Source: a virus
Reading direction: 5' to 3' (one strand)
Virus record (IMG/VR): IMGVR_UViG_3300017917_003651
Coordinates: 1-39,203 of that record
Length of the DNA stretch: 39,203 nucleotides
Made by a program: the position numbers and the translations under genes
The notes under the pieces: model-generated
Databases searched by the model: none
Told to the model about the DNA's origin: nothing
Seen by the model: the letters and a program-made list of their open reading frames with translations, nothing else
Shown: positions 31,998 through 38,553 of the stretch, in pieces
Layout: each line of letters begins with the position of its first letter
Position numbering within the stretch: the first letter of the stretch is position 1

Positions 31998-32163
31998 GGG
32001 TGGAGCTATAGAATTTTTCCAAAATATACCTGATGAAGTACTAGTTAAAATAGCTATGTATGATTGGGAATCATTGGAGCGTTTATGTGCTGCTCTAACT
32101 TTAGATGTACAAATACTTAAAGAAAGTCTTAAAAAGAAAGTAAAGAGAGATTTGGATTCCTGA
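31987..32163 (+). CDS. Small protein of unknown function
   Basis: A 58-residue protein starting MKLKGGAIEFFQNIP, helical, with a Lys-rich end (LKESLKKKVKRDLDS). Its final codons lie within the terminator stem that closes this operon. No family recognised. Confidence 0.6.
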   Translation: MKLKGGAIEFFQNIPDEVLVKIAMYDWESLERLCAALTLDVQILKESLKKKVKRDLDS

Positions 32164-32172
32164 ATCTCTCTT
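32143..32172 (+). terminator. Terminator closing the small-gene run
   Basis: AAGAGAGATT (32143-32152) pairs with AATCTCTCTT (32163-32172) around a 10-base loop. The tract after it is weak (TTCG), so termination may be partial. The loop side carries TTGGAT, the next promoter's -35. Confidence 0.6.
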
Positions 32173-32180
32173 CGTACATT
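32152..32180 (+). promoter_or_regulatory. Promoter overlapping the terminator
   Basis: TTGGAT (32152-32157), 17 bases, TACATT (32175-32180). The -35 lies in the hairpin and the -10 is preceded by TTCG, as in several others. ATG 32199 is 18 bases beyond the -10. Confidence 0.6.
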
Positions 32181-32198
32181 TATGTCATAATAAAGGTT

Positions 32199-32663
32199 AT
32201 GGCATTACACGAAGTAATAGAAAAGCACAAAGTAAGTATTTTAGGTCAAGAAATTACCTACACTAACAAATTTATTACCTATACTAAAGGTACAACTCGT
32301 AGTTATAAACCAACTTCTAGCTTAATTAGTTGTGCAAGTCGTTTATTCAAATATGAGTTTGAACATGCTTATTTGACACCATCATTGTATGTTGATTCAA
32401 AAGGTAATAAATATATTGTTCCAAGTTGGCAAAAAGTTCATCCTGAAACTACTTTGAATGATATAGAAGTAACTAGACCTGTTAAAAAATCAGAAATACC
32501 AGTAGAAAAAAATACTTGGAGATTTCATTCTGAAAGTAATCCTGAACATTATTATACTGTTAGACAATCAGGTTTAAAAATGACTTGTGACTGTCCAGGT
32601 TATTGGAGATCTAAAATTAGAAAGTGCAAACACATTTTACAAGTAGAAAATGATAACAAATAA
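32199..32663 (+). CDS. SWIM zinc-finger protein
   Basis: A 154-residue protein whose C-terminus is a SWIM zinc finger, MTCDCPGYWRSKIRKCKHI: C130-x-C132, ten residues, C143-x-H145, the family's CxC...CxH. The N-terminal region is a basic strand-rich domain I cannot identify. SWIM fingers bind DNA or protein in transposases, plant FAR1 proteins and bacterial SWI/SNF factors. ATG 32199 follows the AATAAAGGTT context. Confidence 0.72.
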   Translation: MALHEVIEKHKVSILGQEITYTNKFITYTKGTTRSYKPTSSLISCASRLFKYEFEHAYLTPSLYVDSKGNKYIVPSWQKVHPETTLNDIEVTRPVKKSEIPVEKNTWRFHSESNPEHYYTVRQSGLKMTCDCPGYWRSKIRKCKHILQVENDNK

Positions 32664-32868
32664 ACGTCCTAAAAAAGATAAAATTGAAATCGATTTAAAT
32701 GGTCCTGATGGTAATGCTTTTGTATTATTAAGTATTGCTAGAGATTTAGCTATTAAATTAGATTTAGATTGGAACTATATTCATACGGAAATGACAAGTG
32801 GTGATTATGAGAATTTAATTCAAGTAATGGACCATTATTTTGGTAATATAATAGTCATGTATAGGTAA
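32650..32868 (+). CDS. Small protein of unknown function
   Basis: A 72-residue protein overlapping the SWIM gene by 14 bases. It is acidic with a basic start (MITNKRPKKDKIEIDL) and helical middle (FVLLSIARDLAIKLDL). No domain recognised. Confidence 0.6.
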   Translation: MITNKRPKKDKIEIDLNGPDGNAFVLLSIARDLAIKLDLDWNYIHTEMTSGDYENLIQVMDHYFGNIIVMYR

Positions 32869-32869
32869 T

Positions 32870-32898
32870 TTGGAATTCTGAAGGATGATTCGTATATT
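32870..32898 (+). promoter_or_regulatory. Promoter before 32920
   Basis: TTGGAA (32870-32875), 17 bases, TATATT (32893-32898), with TTCG before and CATG after the -10. It lies directly after the previous stop. ATG 32920 is 21 bases beyond. Confidence 0.7.
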
Positions 32899-32919
32899 CA
32901 TGTCATAATAATAAAGGTT

Positions 32920-33345
32920 ATGGAAAAAACAGAACACAGAGGCAGACCAAAAGAAACTCCAGCAGTAGTATTGGATAAATGGACTAGAGAATTTTATGAA
33001 GTATCTACTAAACCTGAATTAGGTTGGAAAATGGTTTGGCATTATGATAAAAGTAAAAGCGCAACTGGACCTTATAAAACAGAAATAACTTATCCTAAAG
33101 GTCATAAACATGATAAGGTTAAAGCTGATAAAGGTAGAGCATATAATGGACAACCTGTAGTAATGGTATTCAAAACATCAGACCGCTCTAATGCTAAAAC
33201 CAAAATGAAAGTTTGGAACAACGAAAACATTGATTATATTATTTCAGCACCAACTTTACCAGGTGTACCTGATAATGCTGTTATTTTAGAATGTGGTGTT
33301 GGTGAAAGTTTTATTGATATTTGGAAATTGAAATATTCTTTATAA
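32920..33345 (+). CDS. Unknown protein
   Basis: A 141-residue basic protein starting MEKTEHRGRPKETPAVV, strand-rich in its second half (VVMVFKTSDR, DYIISAPTLPG, VILECGVGESFIDIW). It has the strong start context AATAAAGGTTATG. No family recognised. Confidence 0.6.
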   Translation: MEKTEHRGRPKETPAVVLDKWTREFYEVSTKPELGWKMVWHYDKSKSATGPYKTEITYPKGHKHDKVKADKGRAYNGQPVVMVFKTSDRSNAKTKMKVWNNENIDYIISAPTLPGVPDNAVILECGVGESFIDIWKLKYSL

Positions 33346-33357
33346 TATTTATTACAT

Positions 33358-34044
33358 ATGGCAACTAGAGGACAAATTGCTTATTTAGCAAACCCAAATA
33401 CAATTAATACCATTTATGTACATTATGATGCCTATCCTGAAGCATTAGGTAAAACATTAAACACTATCTTCAATTCAGAAAGTGATGCTGAGAGTTTAGT
33501 AATGGATGGTGAAGATATTAGATTTATAGATGATGATGGAACAGTAGATCGTTTTGATAGAGGCGGAGCAAAACAAATCAAAGGCGAAGACCCAGAAGAA
33601 TTATTTAGTAACTTATATTCACACGCTGATAGTGCCGGTGCTGATTATGTTTATGTTTGGTTAGAAGATAAATGGGTTACTCTTAAAGTAAGTAAAGGTA
33701 GAGAATATTTTGTAGGTACCTTACTTGACTCAATTAGAAAAATGGAACCAACTATGGAAAATAAAGATAAAATTAAAGAAGGTGTATGGTCAGTAGTACC
33801 TGATCGTATCCCTGAATTCATTAAAGCTATAGAAGATATTAAAGAAAAATATCACGGTATAGTAGGCAGTGATGATGTTTATAATGGATTAGATGCAGCT
33901 ATTGATGCTGCTAAAGATTTAATGTCAACAGAAAAAGCACCTGAAATCCCAGGATTTGAAGGTACTAGAGCAGCATTAGATGATTTGTTTGAAGCTGAAC
34001 AAATTAAACGTCAGTGGCAACACAGAGCAGGAATTATTAAATAA
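33358..34044 (+). CDS. Unknown conserved-looking phage protein
   Basis: A 228-residue protein beginning MATRGQIAYLANPNT and IYVHYDAYPEALGKTL, a pattern (Y-V-H-x-D-x-Y-P-x-x-x-G) that I associate with a family of uncharacterised phage proteins. The middle is acidic, and the C-terminal third is helical. Catalytic residues are not evident. It lies 12 bases after the previous gene with AATATTTATTACAT before the ATG. Confidence 0.6.
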   Translation: MATRGQIAYLANPNTINTIYVHYDAYPEALGKTLNTIFNSESDAESLVMDGEDIRFIDDDGTVDRFDRGGAKQIKGEDPEELFSNLYSHADSAGADYVYVWLEDKWVTLKVSKGREYFVGTLLDSIRKMEPTMENKDKIKEGVWSVVPDRIPEFIKAIEDIKEKYHGIVGSDDVYNGLDAAIDAAKDLMSTEKAPEIPGFEGTRAALDDLFEAEQIKRQWQHRAGIIK

Positions 34045-34052
34045 TAAACAAT

Positions 34053-34286
34053 ATGAAACAACCAGATAACTTTGATTTAAAAAAATACCTTGTAGAAAAT
34101 AAATTAAATGAGGATAGATGGACTGATGAGGGATATGTTGAAAAGATGGGTCCTGAATTTTTAGAAGCTACAAAAGTAATAGAAAAAGCTTGGTTTAAAT
34201 GGAAACATGATTCTTTTACTCTTCCAAGTGAAAAAAAGCCTGCTAAACGAGATTTAATGAATTATTTTGATATGATTTTAGATTAA
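34053..34286 (+). CDS. Unknown protein with FDLKKYLVENKL motif
   Basis: A 77-residue protein. The N-terminal FDLKKYLVENKL segment recurs in many phage proteins as an amphipathic helix that may bind a partner. An aromatic basic stretch follows (EKAWFKWKHDSF). Function unknown. Confidence 0.6.
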   Translation: MKQPDNFDLKKYLVENKLNEDRWTDEGYVEKMGPEFLEATKVIEKAWFKWKHDSFTLPSEKKPAKRDLMNYFDMILD

Positions 34287-34290
34287 ATTT

Positions 34291-34309
34291 ATTTAGAATC
34301 ATTCTAAAT
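34291..34309 (+). repeat. 19-bp palindrome
   Basis: ATTTAGAAT, C, ATTCTAAAT: nine perfect pairs around one central base, between two genes and just before a terminator/promoter. A one-base loop is unlikely to form a hairpin, so it looks more like a two-fold protein site. Confidence 0.5.
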
Positions 34310-34318
34310 GAACAACTT

Positions 34319-34349
34319 TTGGGCCTCAAACGAGGCCCTTTCGTATATT
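34319..34349 (+). promoter_or_regulatory. Promoter fused to a terminator, before 34359
   Basis: TTGGGC (34319-34324), 19 bases, TATATT (34344-34349), with TTTCG before and AACG after the -10. The -35 overlaps the 5' stem of the terminator. The spacing is two longer than at the other sites. ATG 34359 is nine bases past the -10. Confidence 0.55.
34321..34341 (+). terminator. Rho-independent terminator
   Basis: GGGCCTC (34321-34327) and GAGGCCC (34332-34338) pair perfectly around AAAC, then TTT. The GC-rich stem stands out sharply in this AT-rich region. Confidence 0.8.
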
Positions 34350-34358
34350 AACGACATA

Positions 34359-34502
34359 ATGAAAGAGCAAGACGAAAATAAATTCAATGGTTTATCAAGA
34401 GGTCAAGTGAAACAAATCATTAGACGTAACATGATTACCCGTGTTAAAACCAGTAAAAAGGTTTATGACAGAAAAAAAGAAAAAAGAAATTTGGAATTTT
34501 AA
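34359..34502 (+). CDS. Small basic protein
   Basis: A 47-residue Lys/Arg-rich protein starting MKEQDENKFNGLSRGQ, ending KKEKRNLEF. An in-frame ATG at 34308 exists, but the reading from there would run through the terminator stem and promoter, so ATG 34359 is preferred. Function unknown; possibly nucleic-acid binding. Confidence 0.6.
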   Translation: MKEQDENKFNGLSRGQVKQIIRRNMITRVKTSKKVYDRKKEKRNLEF

Positions 34503-34519
34503 GAGAAAGTTCGTATATT
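34491..34519 (+). promoter_or_regulatory. Promoter before 34541
   Basis: TTGGAA (34491-34496), 17 bases, TATATT (34514-34519), with TTCG before and CACG after. The -35 lies in the last codons of the previous gene. ATG 34541 is 21 bases beyond the -10. Confidence 0.7.
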
Positions 34520-34540
34520 CACGGTATAGAAATAAAGGTT

Positions 34541-34816
34541 ATGAAAAAAATAGAAATTAATCCCGATTTAAAATTTACATTTGACACTGATAATCAATTA
34601 GTGGATACTCAAATAGCAACTGGTTATATTGAATCATATGACATAGTTCGTATATGTGTTAAAAGATTAGATAATGGAAATCAAATTGATTATCCATTAA
34701 AAACTAGAGAAGATTATATTAATGAAATCGCTCGCTTAAATGAAAGAGCAGGTGAATTTGAATTAGTAGAAATTTACCAAGATACACATACGTTTGATAT
34801 GTACGATTATATTTAA
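34541..34816 (+). CDS. Unknown small protein
   Basis: A 91-residue acidic protein starting MKKIEINPDLKFTFD, strand-rich. AATAAAGGTTATG context. Followed by two similar-sized genes, each with an ATAAARGTT start context, in one unit. Confidence 0.6.
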   Translation: MKKIEINPDLKFTFDTDNQLVDTQIATGYIESYDIVRICVKRLDNGNQIDYPLKTREDYINEIARLNERAGEFELVEIYQDTHTFDMYDYI

Positions 34817-34828
34817 TAAATAAAGGTT

Positions 34829-35014
34829 ATGAAGAAATTTAACAAAATTAGTAGAGAAAAATGGAACCAATTGAAACGTTCTTCTGATATGTTTGAGGTA
34901 GTAGGTTACCAATTTGGTAAAAATGTTACTTATAATGAAGTTAAAGTTTGGAGTAGAGACAAATGGGACAATATTAGATATAGTCACGTTGCAATAAATC
35001 AAAATTGGTATTAA
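34829..35014 (+). CDS. Unknown small protein
   Basis: A 61-residue basic protein starting MKKFNKISREKWNQL, with several Trp and Tyr residues (VKVWSRDKWDNIRYS). AATAAAGGTTATG precedes the start. No family recognised. Confidence 0.6.
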   Translation: MKKFNKISREKWNQLKRSSDMFEVVGYQFGKNVTYNEVKVWSRDKWDNIRYSHVAINQNWY

Positions 35015-35026
35015 TAAATAAAAGTT

Positions 35027-35254
35027 ATGAAGAAAACAAATATAATTACCCCAATGTGGGAAAAATGTCAAGCAATTTTAAAATCTGGTGATTTAGAATT
35101 AGCCGATAACAAATTAATGGAATTAGTATGGAAATTAGCCGACTACACAATGTTGGGTTACAAAGATGCCGACAAGATTGAAGGTGTAAAGCTCGAGGTA
35201 TGGAAAGAGCGTGTTTGGTTTGCTATTGAAAATGCTGGTTTGCTTCCCGAATAA
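35027..35254 (+). CDS. Unknown small helical protein
   Basis: A 75-residue protein starting MKKTNIITPMWEKCQ, helical and leucine-rich in the middle (LELADNKLMELVWKLADY). AATAAAAGTTATG precedes the start. Its last codons hold part of the next promoter. Confidence 0.6.
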   Translation: MKKTNIITPMWEKCQAILKSGDLELADNKLMELVWKLADYTMLGYKDADKIEGVKLEVWKERVWFAIENAGLLPE

Positions 35255-35267
35255 TTTTTCGTATATT
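35239..35267 (+). promoter_or_regulatory. Promoter before 35274
   Basis: TTTGCT (35239-35244), 17 bases, TATATT (35262-35267), with TTCG before and CACA after the -10. The -35 is weaker than the others. ATG 35274 starts six bases past the -10, suggesting a leaderless transcript. Confidence 0.5.
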
Positions 35268-35273
35268 CACACT

Positions 35274-35411
35274 ATGACAAACGAGGAAAGAGAAACGTTG
35301 TACAATAAGCTAATGAGAATATTATTGCTTATGGAAGAGATGGATAACAATACTGCCGCTATGGAATTGGAATATCTAATCGAACAAATTAAATTTGGAC
35401 AAGTAAAATGA
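35274..35411 (+). CDS. Small acidic helical protein
   Basis: A 45-residue protein starting MTNEERETLYNKLM, one amphipathic helix with Leu/Met/Glu. An in-frame ATG at 35211 lies within the previous gene and upstream of the promoter, so ATG 35274 is preferred. ATGA overlap with the next gene. Unknown function. Confidence 0.6.
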   Translation: MTNEERETLYNKLMRILLLMEEMDNNTAAMELEYLIEQIKFGQVK

Positions 35412-35716
35412 GTGAAAAAAGAGGACAAACCGAAAAACTAAGGTATGATTTCAATACCGCACAAGCCGTTTATGTTAAACGTGATAACAAAATGTACCGA
35501 GTAACAGAACGTGATTTTAGATCATATTTTGGAGATAGATACATTTACACCAAACAATCAAATGGTGAATATGAATATGTTTCTTATGATGGTCCAATTT
35601 ATTATCACAACACAAATAAAAAGTGTAAGGAGCCAATTGGTGTAGGTTTGATTCAATATGCTCACAACCAACCATGGGTTACATATGTAAGACCGCATGA
35701 AAAACATTTAGTGTAA
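35408..35716 (+). CDS. Unknown protein
   Basis: A 102-residue basic, Tyr-rich protein starting MSEKRGQTEKLRYDF, with repeated aromatic stretches (RDFRSYFGDRYIY, YEYVSYDGPIYYH). No domain recognised. It is translationally coupled to the preceding small gene by a four-base overlap. Confidence 0.6.
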   Translation: MSEKRGQTEKLRYDFNTAQAVYVKRDNKMYRVTERDFRSYFGDRYIYTKQSNGEYEYVSYDGPIYYHNTNKKCKEPIGVGLIQYAHNQPWVTYVRPHEKHLV

Positions 35717-35723
35717 CATATTT

Positions 35724-35951
35724 ATGTCCATGACTAATGAGGAACTAATTGAAGAATTATATTATAAGGCACACGCTAAGGGGTTTTTTAATGAATTACA
35801 CGATAAAGTAAAAGAACTAACAAAAAATAATAAATACAAATGTAAACATGAAGTAGTTAGAGTAGCGTATAACGAGCTTAAAAAAATAAAGCTTGCATCA
35901 CCTACCTCACATCCTTCATCCATATATACAAATATACAACAACATGGATAA
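35724..35951 (+). CDS. Unknown small protein
   Basis: A 75-residue protein starting MSMTNEELIEELYY, helical, with a Ser/Pro/His-rich tail. A second Met two codons in could also be the start. Its beginning NEELIEELYY echoes the NEERETLYN start of the 35274 protein. Overlaps the next gene by eight bases. Confidence 0.55.
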   Translation: MSMTNEELIEELYYKAHAKGFFNELHDKVKELTKNNKYKCKHEVVRVAYNELKKIKLASPTSHPSSIYTNIQQHG

Positions 35952-36123
35952 TTTATATAACTACGTACTTTGGTATAATTCATATGAACAAATGTGGTAT
36001 GCTGTTCCAAGAGACCAATATACTAACTTCTTTAGCGGCCATTTAGAACATACGGGAGTATTTAAATCCCGAAAAATAGAAACATTAGTATACCTAATAA
36101 CACACCCAAAACAAATTAAATAA
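35944..36123 (+). CDS. Unknown small protein
   Basis: A 59-residue Tyr/Trp-rich protein starting MDNLYNYVLWYNSYE. An upstream in-frame ATG (35893) lies in the preceding gene; ATG 35944 gives a cleaner start. Positions 36124-36185 after it are almost pure A/T with recurring ATTTAAA words and hold no gene. Confidence 0.55.
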   Translation: MDNLYNYVLWYNSYEQMWYAVPRDQYTNFFSGHLEHTGVFKSRKIETLVYLITHPKQIK

Positions 36124-36185
36124 AATTTAAAACAATTTAACTAACAATTTAAATTTATAAAACATTTAAAAAACATTTTAAATTC

Positions 36186-36851
36186 ATGAAACAGTTACTA
36201 CAAGCAACCCTAATAACAACACTAATATTTGGGTTTGGTTTTACAATGAGCTACGCCATATGGTCCAAACCACAACCACAAGACACTACGTATGTGGACA
36301 CACCAATTATATTTTCGGTAAAGGGACAAAAAGCATTATTCATAGGGGACTCACACACTTCCAACAGGCAATCCGGTTGGCAAAAAGTATTGTGCGATCA
36401 AACAGGTCTAATTGGGGACAACCCCTCCGAGATTGGCAAAACCACATATTGGATGTTAAACATGGCCGTTTACAAGCTTAGCAACAAATACGATTATTGT
36501 TTTGTATACGGGGGTGCAAACGATATGTATGCAAGCGGCATACAAATAGAGGAGGCAATCGAAAATATTAAAGGTATAGCCAAAATGTGTTCTAAATTAG
36601 GGGTACAATGTGTTGTACTAACTGGATTTGATCCGGTCAAGTGTACAAGAACTAGTAACGATATGTATGCTTGGAGATATTCAGAGTTTCAGAGAAGGCT
36701 AATGAATACGTATTTAGAGGGTGCACGCGTGATAGATACTAGGGTGGTGGCTCGGACCGATTGTTGGGATGGGTTATGTCATATGAATCCTAAGGGACAT
36801 AAAAAGATTGCGGAAAAAGTTATAAAGGATTTGGCTTTTCAGAAAATCTAA
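36186..36851 (+). CDS. SGNH/GDSL-type hydrolase with membrane anchor
   Basis: A 221-residue esterase-type protein. A hydrophobic N-terminal segment (residues 7-24) would anchor or export it. The SGNH blocks are FIGDSHT (nucleophile Ser56), YGGANDM (Asn112) and DGLCHMNPKGH with Asp195 and His199. Family members remove acyl groups from lipids, polysaccharides or peptidoglycan, so it could deacylate a host surface polymer. Its base composition (GGG runs, CTA/ACA/GGC codons) is clearly richer in C and G than its neighbours, which suggests recent transfer. Confidence 0.82.
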   Translation: MKQLLQATLITTLIFGFGFTMSYAIWSKPQPQDTTYVDTPIIFSVKGQKALFIGDSHTSNRQSGWQKVLCDQTGLIGDNPSEIGKTTYWMLNMAVYKLSNKYDYCFVYGGANDMYASGIQIEEAIENIKGIAKMCSKLGVQCVVLTGFDPVKCTRTSNDMYAWRYSEFQRRLMNTYLEGARVIDTRVVARTDCWDGLCHMNPKGHKKIAEKVIKDLAFQKI

Positions 36852-36859
36852 CGTATATT
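36831..36859 (+). promoter_or_regulatory. Promoter before 36888
   Basis: TTGGCT (36831-36836), 17 bases, TATATT (36854-36859), preceded by AACG and followed by CACG. The -35 is inside the last codons of the SGNH gene. ATG 36888 is 28 bases beyond the -10. Confidence 0.68.
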
Positions 36860-36887
36860 CACGGGGTAATAGAGAAAAATAAAAGTT

Positions 36888-37061
36888 ATGTTAAATAATA
36901 TAGAAAGAAAATCGATTAAAATTGTAGTTACTGTTATGATACTTATTGTATTTGGAGTTACTATGCATCCGGCTTTTAATATGTTAAAAGCATTGGTTGG
37001 TTCTTGTGCTATTGGTTGGTGGACCGGTACCGCGTTGGCTAAAATTTGGATTAAAAAATAA
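36888..37061 (+). CDS. Small membrane protein
   Basis: A 57-residue protein with a basic start (MLNNIERKSIK), a hydrophobic segment (IVVTVMILIVFGVTM) and a second one (ALVGSCAIGWWTGTALA), ending IWIKK. Two short transmembrane helices are likely. It starts a group of membrane-protein genes that share the ATAA(A)GTTATG context. Function unknown. Confidence 0.62.
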   Translation: MLNNIERKSIKIVVTVMILIVFGVTMHPAFNMLKALVGSCAIGWWTGTALAKIWIKK

Positions 37062-37064
37062 GTT

Positions 37065-37340
37065 ATGACGGGATTTATATTAGGATTTTTAGTATTTGTA
37101 GGTGTGTTAATGATGATTATAGCATTTGCAATGAAAGTAATTGGTGGTGATAAAAACATGGAAAGTTTATTTGCCGCAGGAATGACATTAGCATTGATGT
37201 GTGCGTTTACTTTAGGAGGTTATGTGTTTTATAAACAAGATCATAAAGTAAAACACCAAATCAAACCATCAATTGAAATTGTAATCAAAGATGGTAAAGC
37301 AGATACAACATACATTTACAAATTTAAAGAAGAAAAATAA
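37065..37340 (+). CDS. Two-helix membrane protein
   Basis: A 91-residue protein with transmembrane segments at about 3-22 (GFILGFLVFVGVLMMIIAFA) and 34-53, then a basic soluble tail. Its location among three small membrane genes makes an envelope role likely. Holin-like architecture is possible but not demonstrated. Confidence 0.62.
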   Translation: MTGFILGFLVFVGVLMMIIAFAMKVIGGDKNMESLFAAGMTLALMCAFTLGGYVFYKQDHKVKHQIKPSIEIVIKDGKADTTYIYKFKEEK

Positions 37341-37343
37341 GTT

Positions 37344-37553
37344 ATGGTAGCACATTTAAAAACAATAGCAATTTTATCACTTATAGGTAGTTTGGTATGT
37401 CTTATGGTTATGTTTCCTAAAGTATCAATACCTATTTTACTTATTGGAGCAACAATAATTCTCTACTATAGTATCTATAGGTTAGTAAAAGATAAAGATA
37501 ACAACTACGAAGATTTAGGTGCTTACAATAACGGAGGTAGAGATAGAGATTAA
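37344..37553 (+). CDS. Small two-helix membrane protein
   Basis: A 69-residue protein with two hydrophobic segments (about 7-24 and 28-46) and an acidic, Asn/Arg/Gly-rich tail. AAAAATAAGTTATG precedes it. It is similar in design to the two genes before it. Function unknown. Confidence 0.6.
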   Translation: MVAHLKTIAILSLIGSLVCLMVMFPKVSIPILLIGATIILYYSIYRLVKDKDNNYEDLGAYNNGGRDRD

Positions 37554-37563
37554 AAAATAAGTT

Positions 37564-37914
37564 ATGGACGATAAAAAAGTTATATTAAATAAAACAGAGT
37601 TCGACAACATGGAAACCGAACTTAACAATTTAAGAAAAGTTGTTGAAAGTAGAACAGTTGCTAAAATTAAAACACCTCATATAGGTTGGGGTCATGTAGG
37701 CTCTTATGTTGATTACTACTTTGTTGATTATGTTGCTGGGTGTGATGAAAATGAGGTAGTAAAAGAGTTAAGTGATGAGCTTGAGAAAGAAAGAAAGTTT
37801 ATAGATGAATTAAAATCAGAAATAAATACAATGCGACGTGATATGCTTGACTTTCAGAGACGAAAAGATGATTGGAAAAACTTACCTTGGTATAAAAGAT
37901 TATTTGTTAAATAA
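37564..37914 (+). CDS. Unknown coiled-coil protein
   Basis: A 116-residue protein with Glu/Lys-rich coiled-coil segments at both ends (EFDNMETELNNLRKVV and ELSDELEKERKFIDELK) around a Tyr/Val-rich middle. The C-terminus WYKRLFVK may touch a membrane. No family recognised. Confidence 0.6.
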   Translation: MDDKKVILNKTEFDNMETELNNLRKVVESRTVAKIKTPHIGWGHVGSYVDYYFVDYVAGCDENEVVKELSDELEKERKFIDELKSEINTMRRDMLDFQRRKDDWKNLPWYKRLFVK

Positions 37915-37919
37915 AAGTT

Positions 37920-38267
37920 ATGTTTACGTATAATTTAAGTGAGACAGAATATCTAGTGTTTAAAACACAAAGAGATTGTTTTGAATTGTTTTCAGCACAC
38001 GAGGGTGGAGGTGCTGATATGAAGAAAATAGCCACGTATAAAGGTGGTAGATGGTTGTTTGAGAGTTTTGAGCAACAAAAGATGTTTTGGTTTTTATTTG
38101 ATATGTTTAAGTATAAGTTTGGTAAGGCTATGAAAGCGTATTCTAGGTCAACCGAGGAAAAACCACAAACGTATGTTTTTACTTGTGCTAAACGTAGGTT
38201 TGATATTAAAGTACAGAAAATCAAGCGCGGTTGGGATAATTGGTTTTATGGTTTATATAGTAAATAA
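37920..38267 (+). CDS. Unknown basic protein
   Basis: A 115-residue protein rich in Lys, Phe, Tyr and Trp, starting MFTYNLSETEYLV. Aromatic-basic stretches (MFWFLFDMFKYKFGKA) suggest a compact fold. AATAAAAGTTATG context. The possible promoter at 38231 lies in its end. Confidence 0.6.
   Translation: MFTYNLSETEYLVFKTQRDCFELFSAHEGGGADMKKIATYKGGRWLFESFEQQKMFWFLFDMFKYKFGKAMKAYSRSTEEKPQTYVFTCAKRRFDIKVQKIKRGWDNWFYGLYSK
38231..38259 (+). promoter_or_regulatory. Possible promoter of the thyA operon
   Basis: TTGGGA (38231-38236), 17 bases, TATATA (38254-38259). One -10 base differs from the common form. It lies inside the end of the preceding gene. The next ATG (38293) is 33 bases beyond. Confidence 0.45.
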
Positions 38268-38292
38268 TATGAAAAAATAAATTATAAATAAT

Positions 38293-38553
38293 ATGAAACA
38301 GTATTTTAAAGATCAGCTTGAGACAACTCCAAGAGCAACAAAGGAAGTTATTGATACACTCACAAATAAACATTTCCATTCAGGTAGAGAAATTAAGGAA
38401 GGGGATGTTGTTTTATTTGCTTGGATGGATGAAATTTTATCAGAGGAAAACACTATAAATAAACAATTGATTAGTCTACATGAAGATGAGCTAGATCAAT
38501 ATGAATTTTTTGAAGCAACTAAAGGTACAATTCCGACTATAAAAATGAAATAA
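38293..38553 (+). CDS. Unknown acidic protein before thyA
   Basis: An 86-residue acidic protein starting [15 protein letters not shown], with [19 protein letters not shown] and a Glu/Asp-rich end. Its stop overlaps the thyA start (TAATG), so it is co-translated. No domain recognised. Confidence 0.6.
   Translation: MKQYFKDQLETTPRATKEVIDTLTNKHFHSGREIKEGDVVLFAWMDEILSEENTINKQLISLHEDELDQYEFFEATKGTIPTIKMK

Noticed and set aside
34308-34358. Upstream start ATG 34308 for the small gene
   Set aside because: The reading passes through the GC-rich terminator stem and the promoter -10, so the downstream ATG is preferred.
34763-35071. 102-codon minus-strand open frame
   Set aside because: It lies opposite two + strand genes with clear start contexts, with no motif of its own.
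35211-35273. Upstream start ATG 35211
   Set aside because: It lies inside the previous gene and ahead of the promoter; ATG 35274 fits transcription better.
35714-35730. Promoter from AACATATTTATGTCC before 35724
   Set aside because: It resembles the -10 region but has no TTGG at the right distance.
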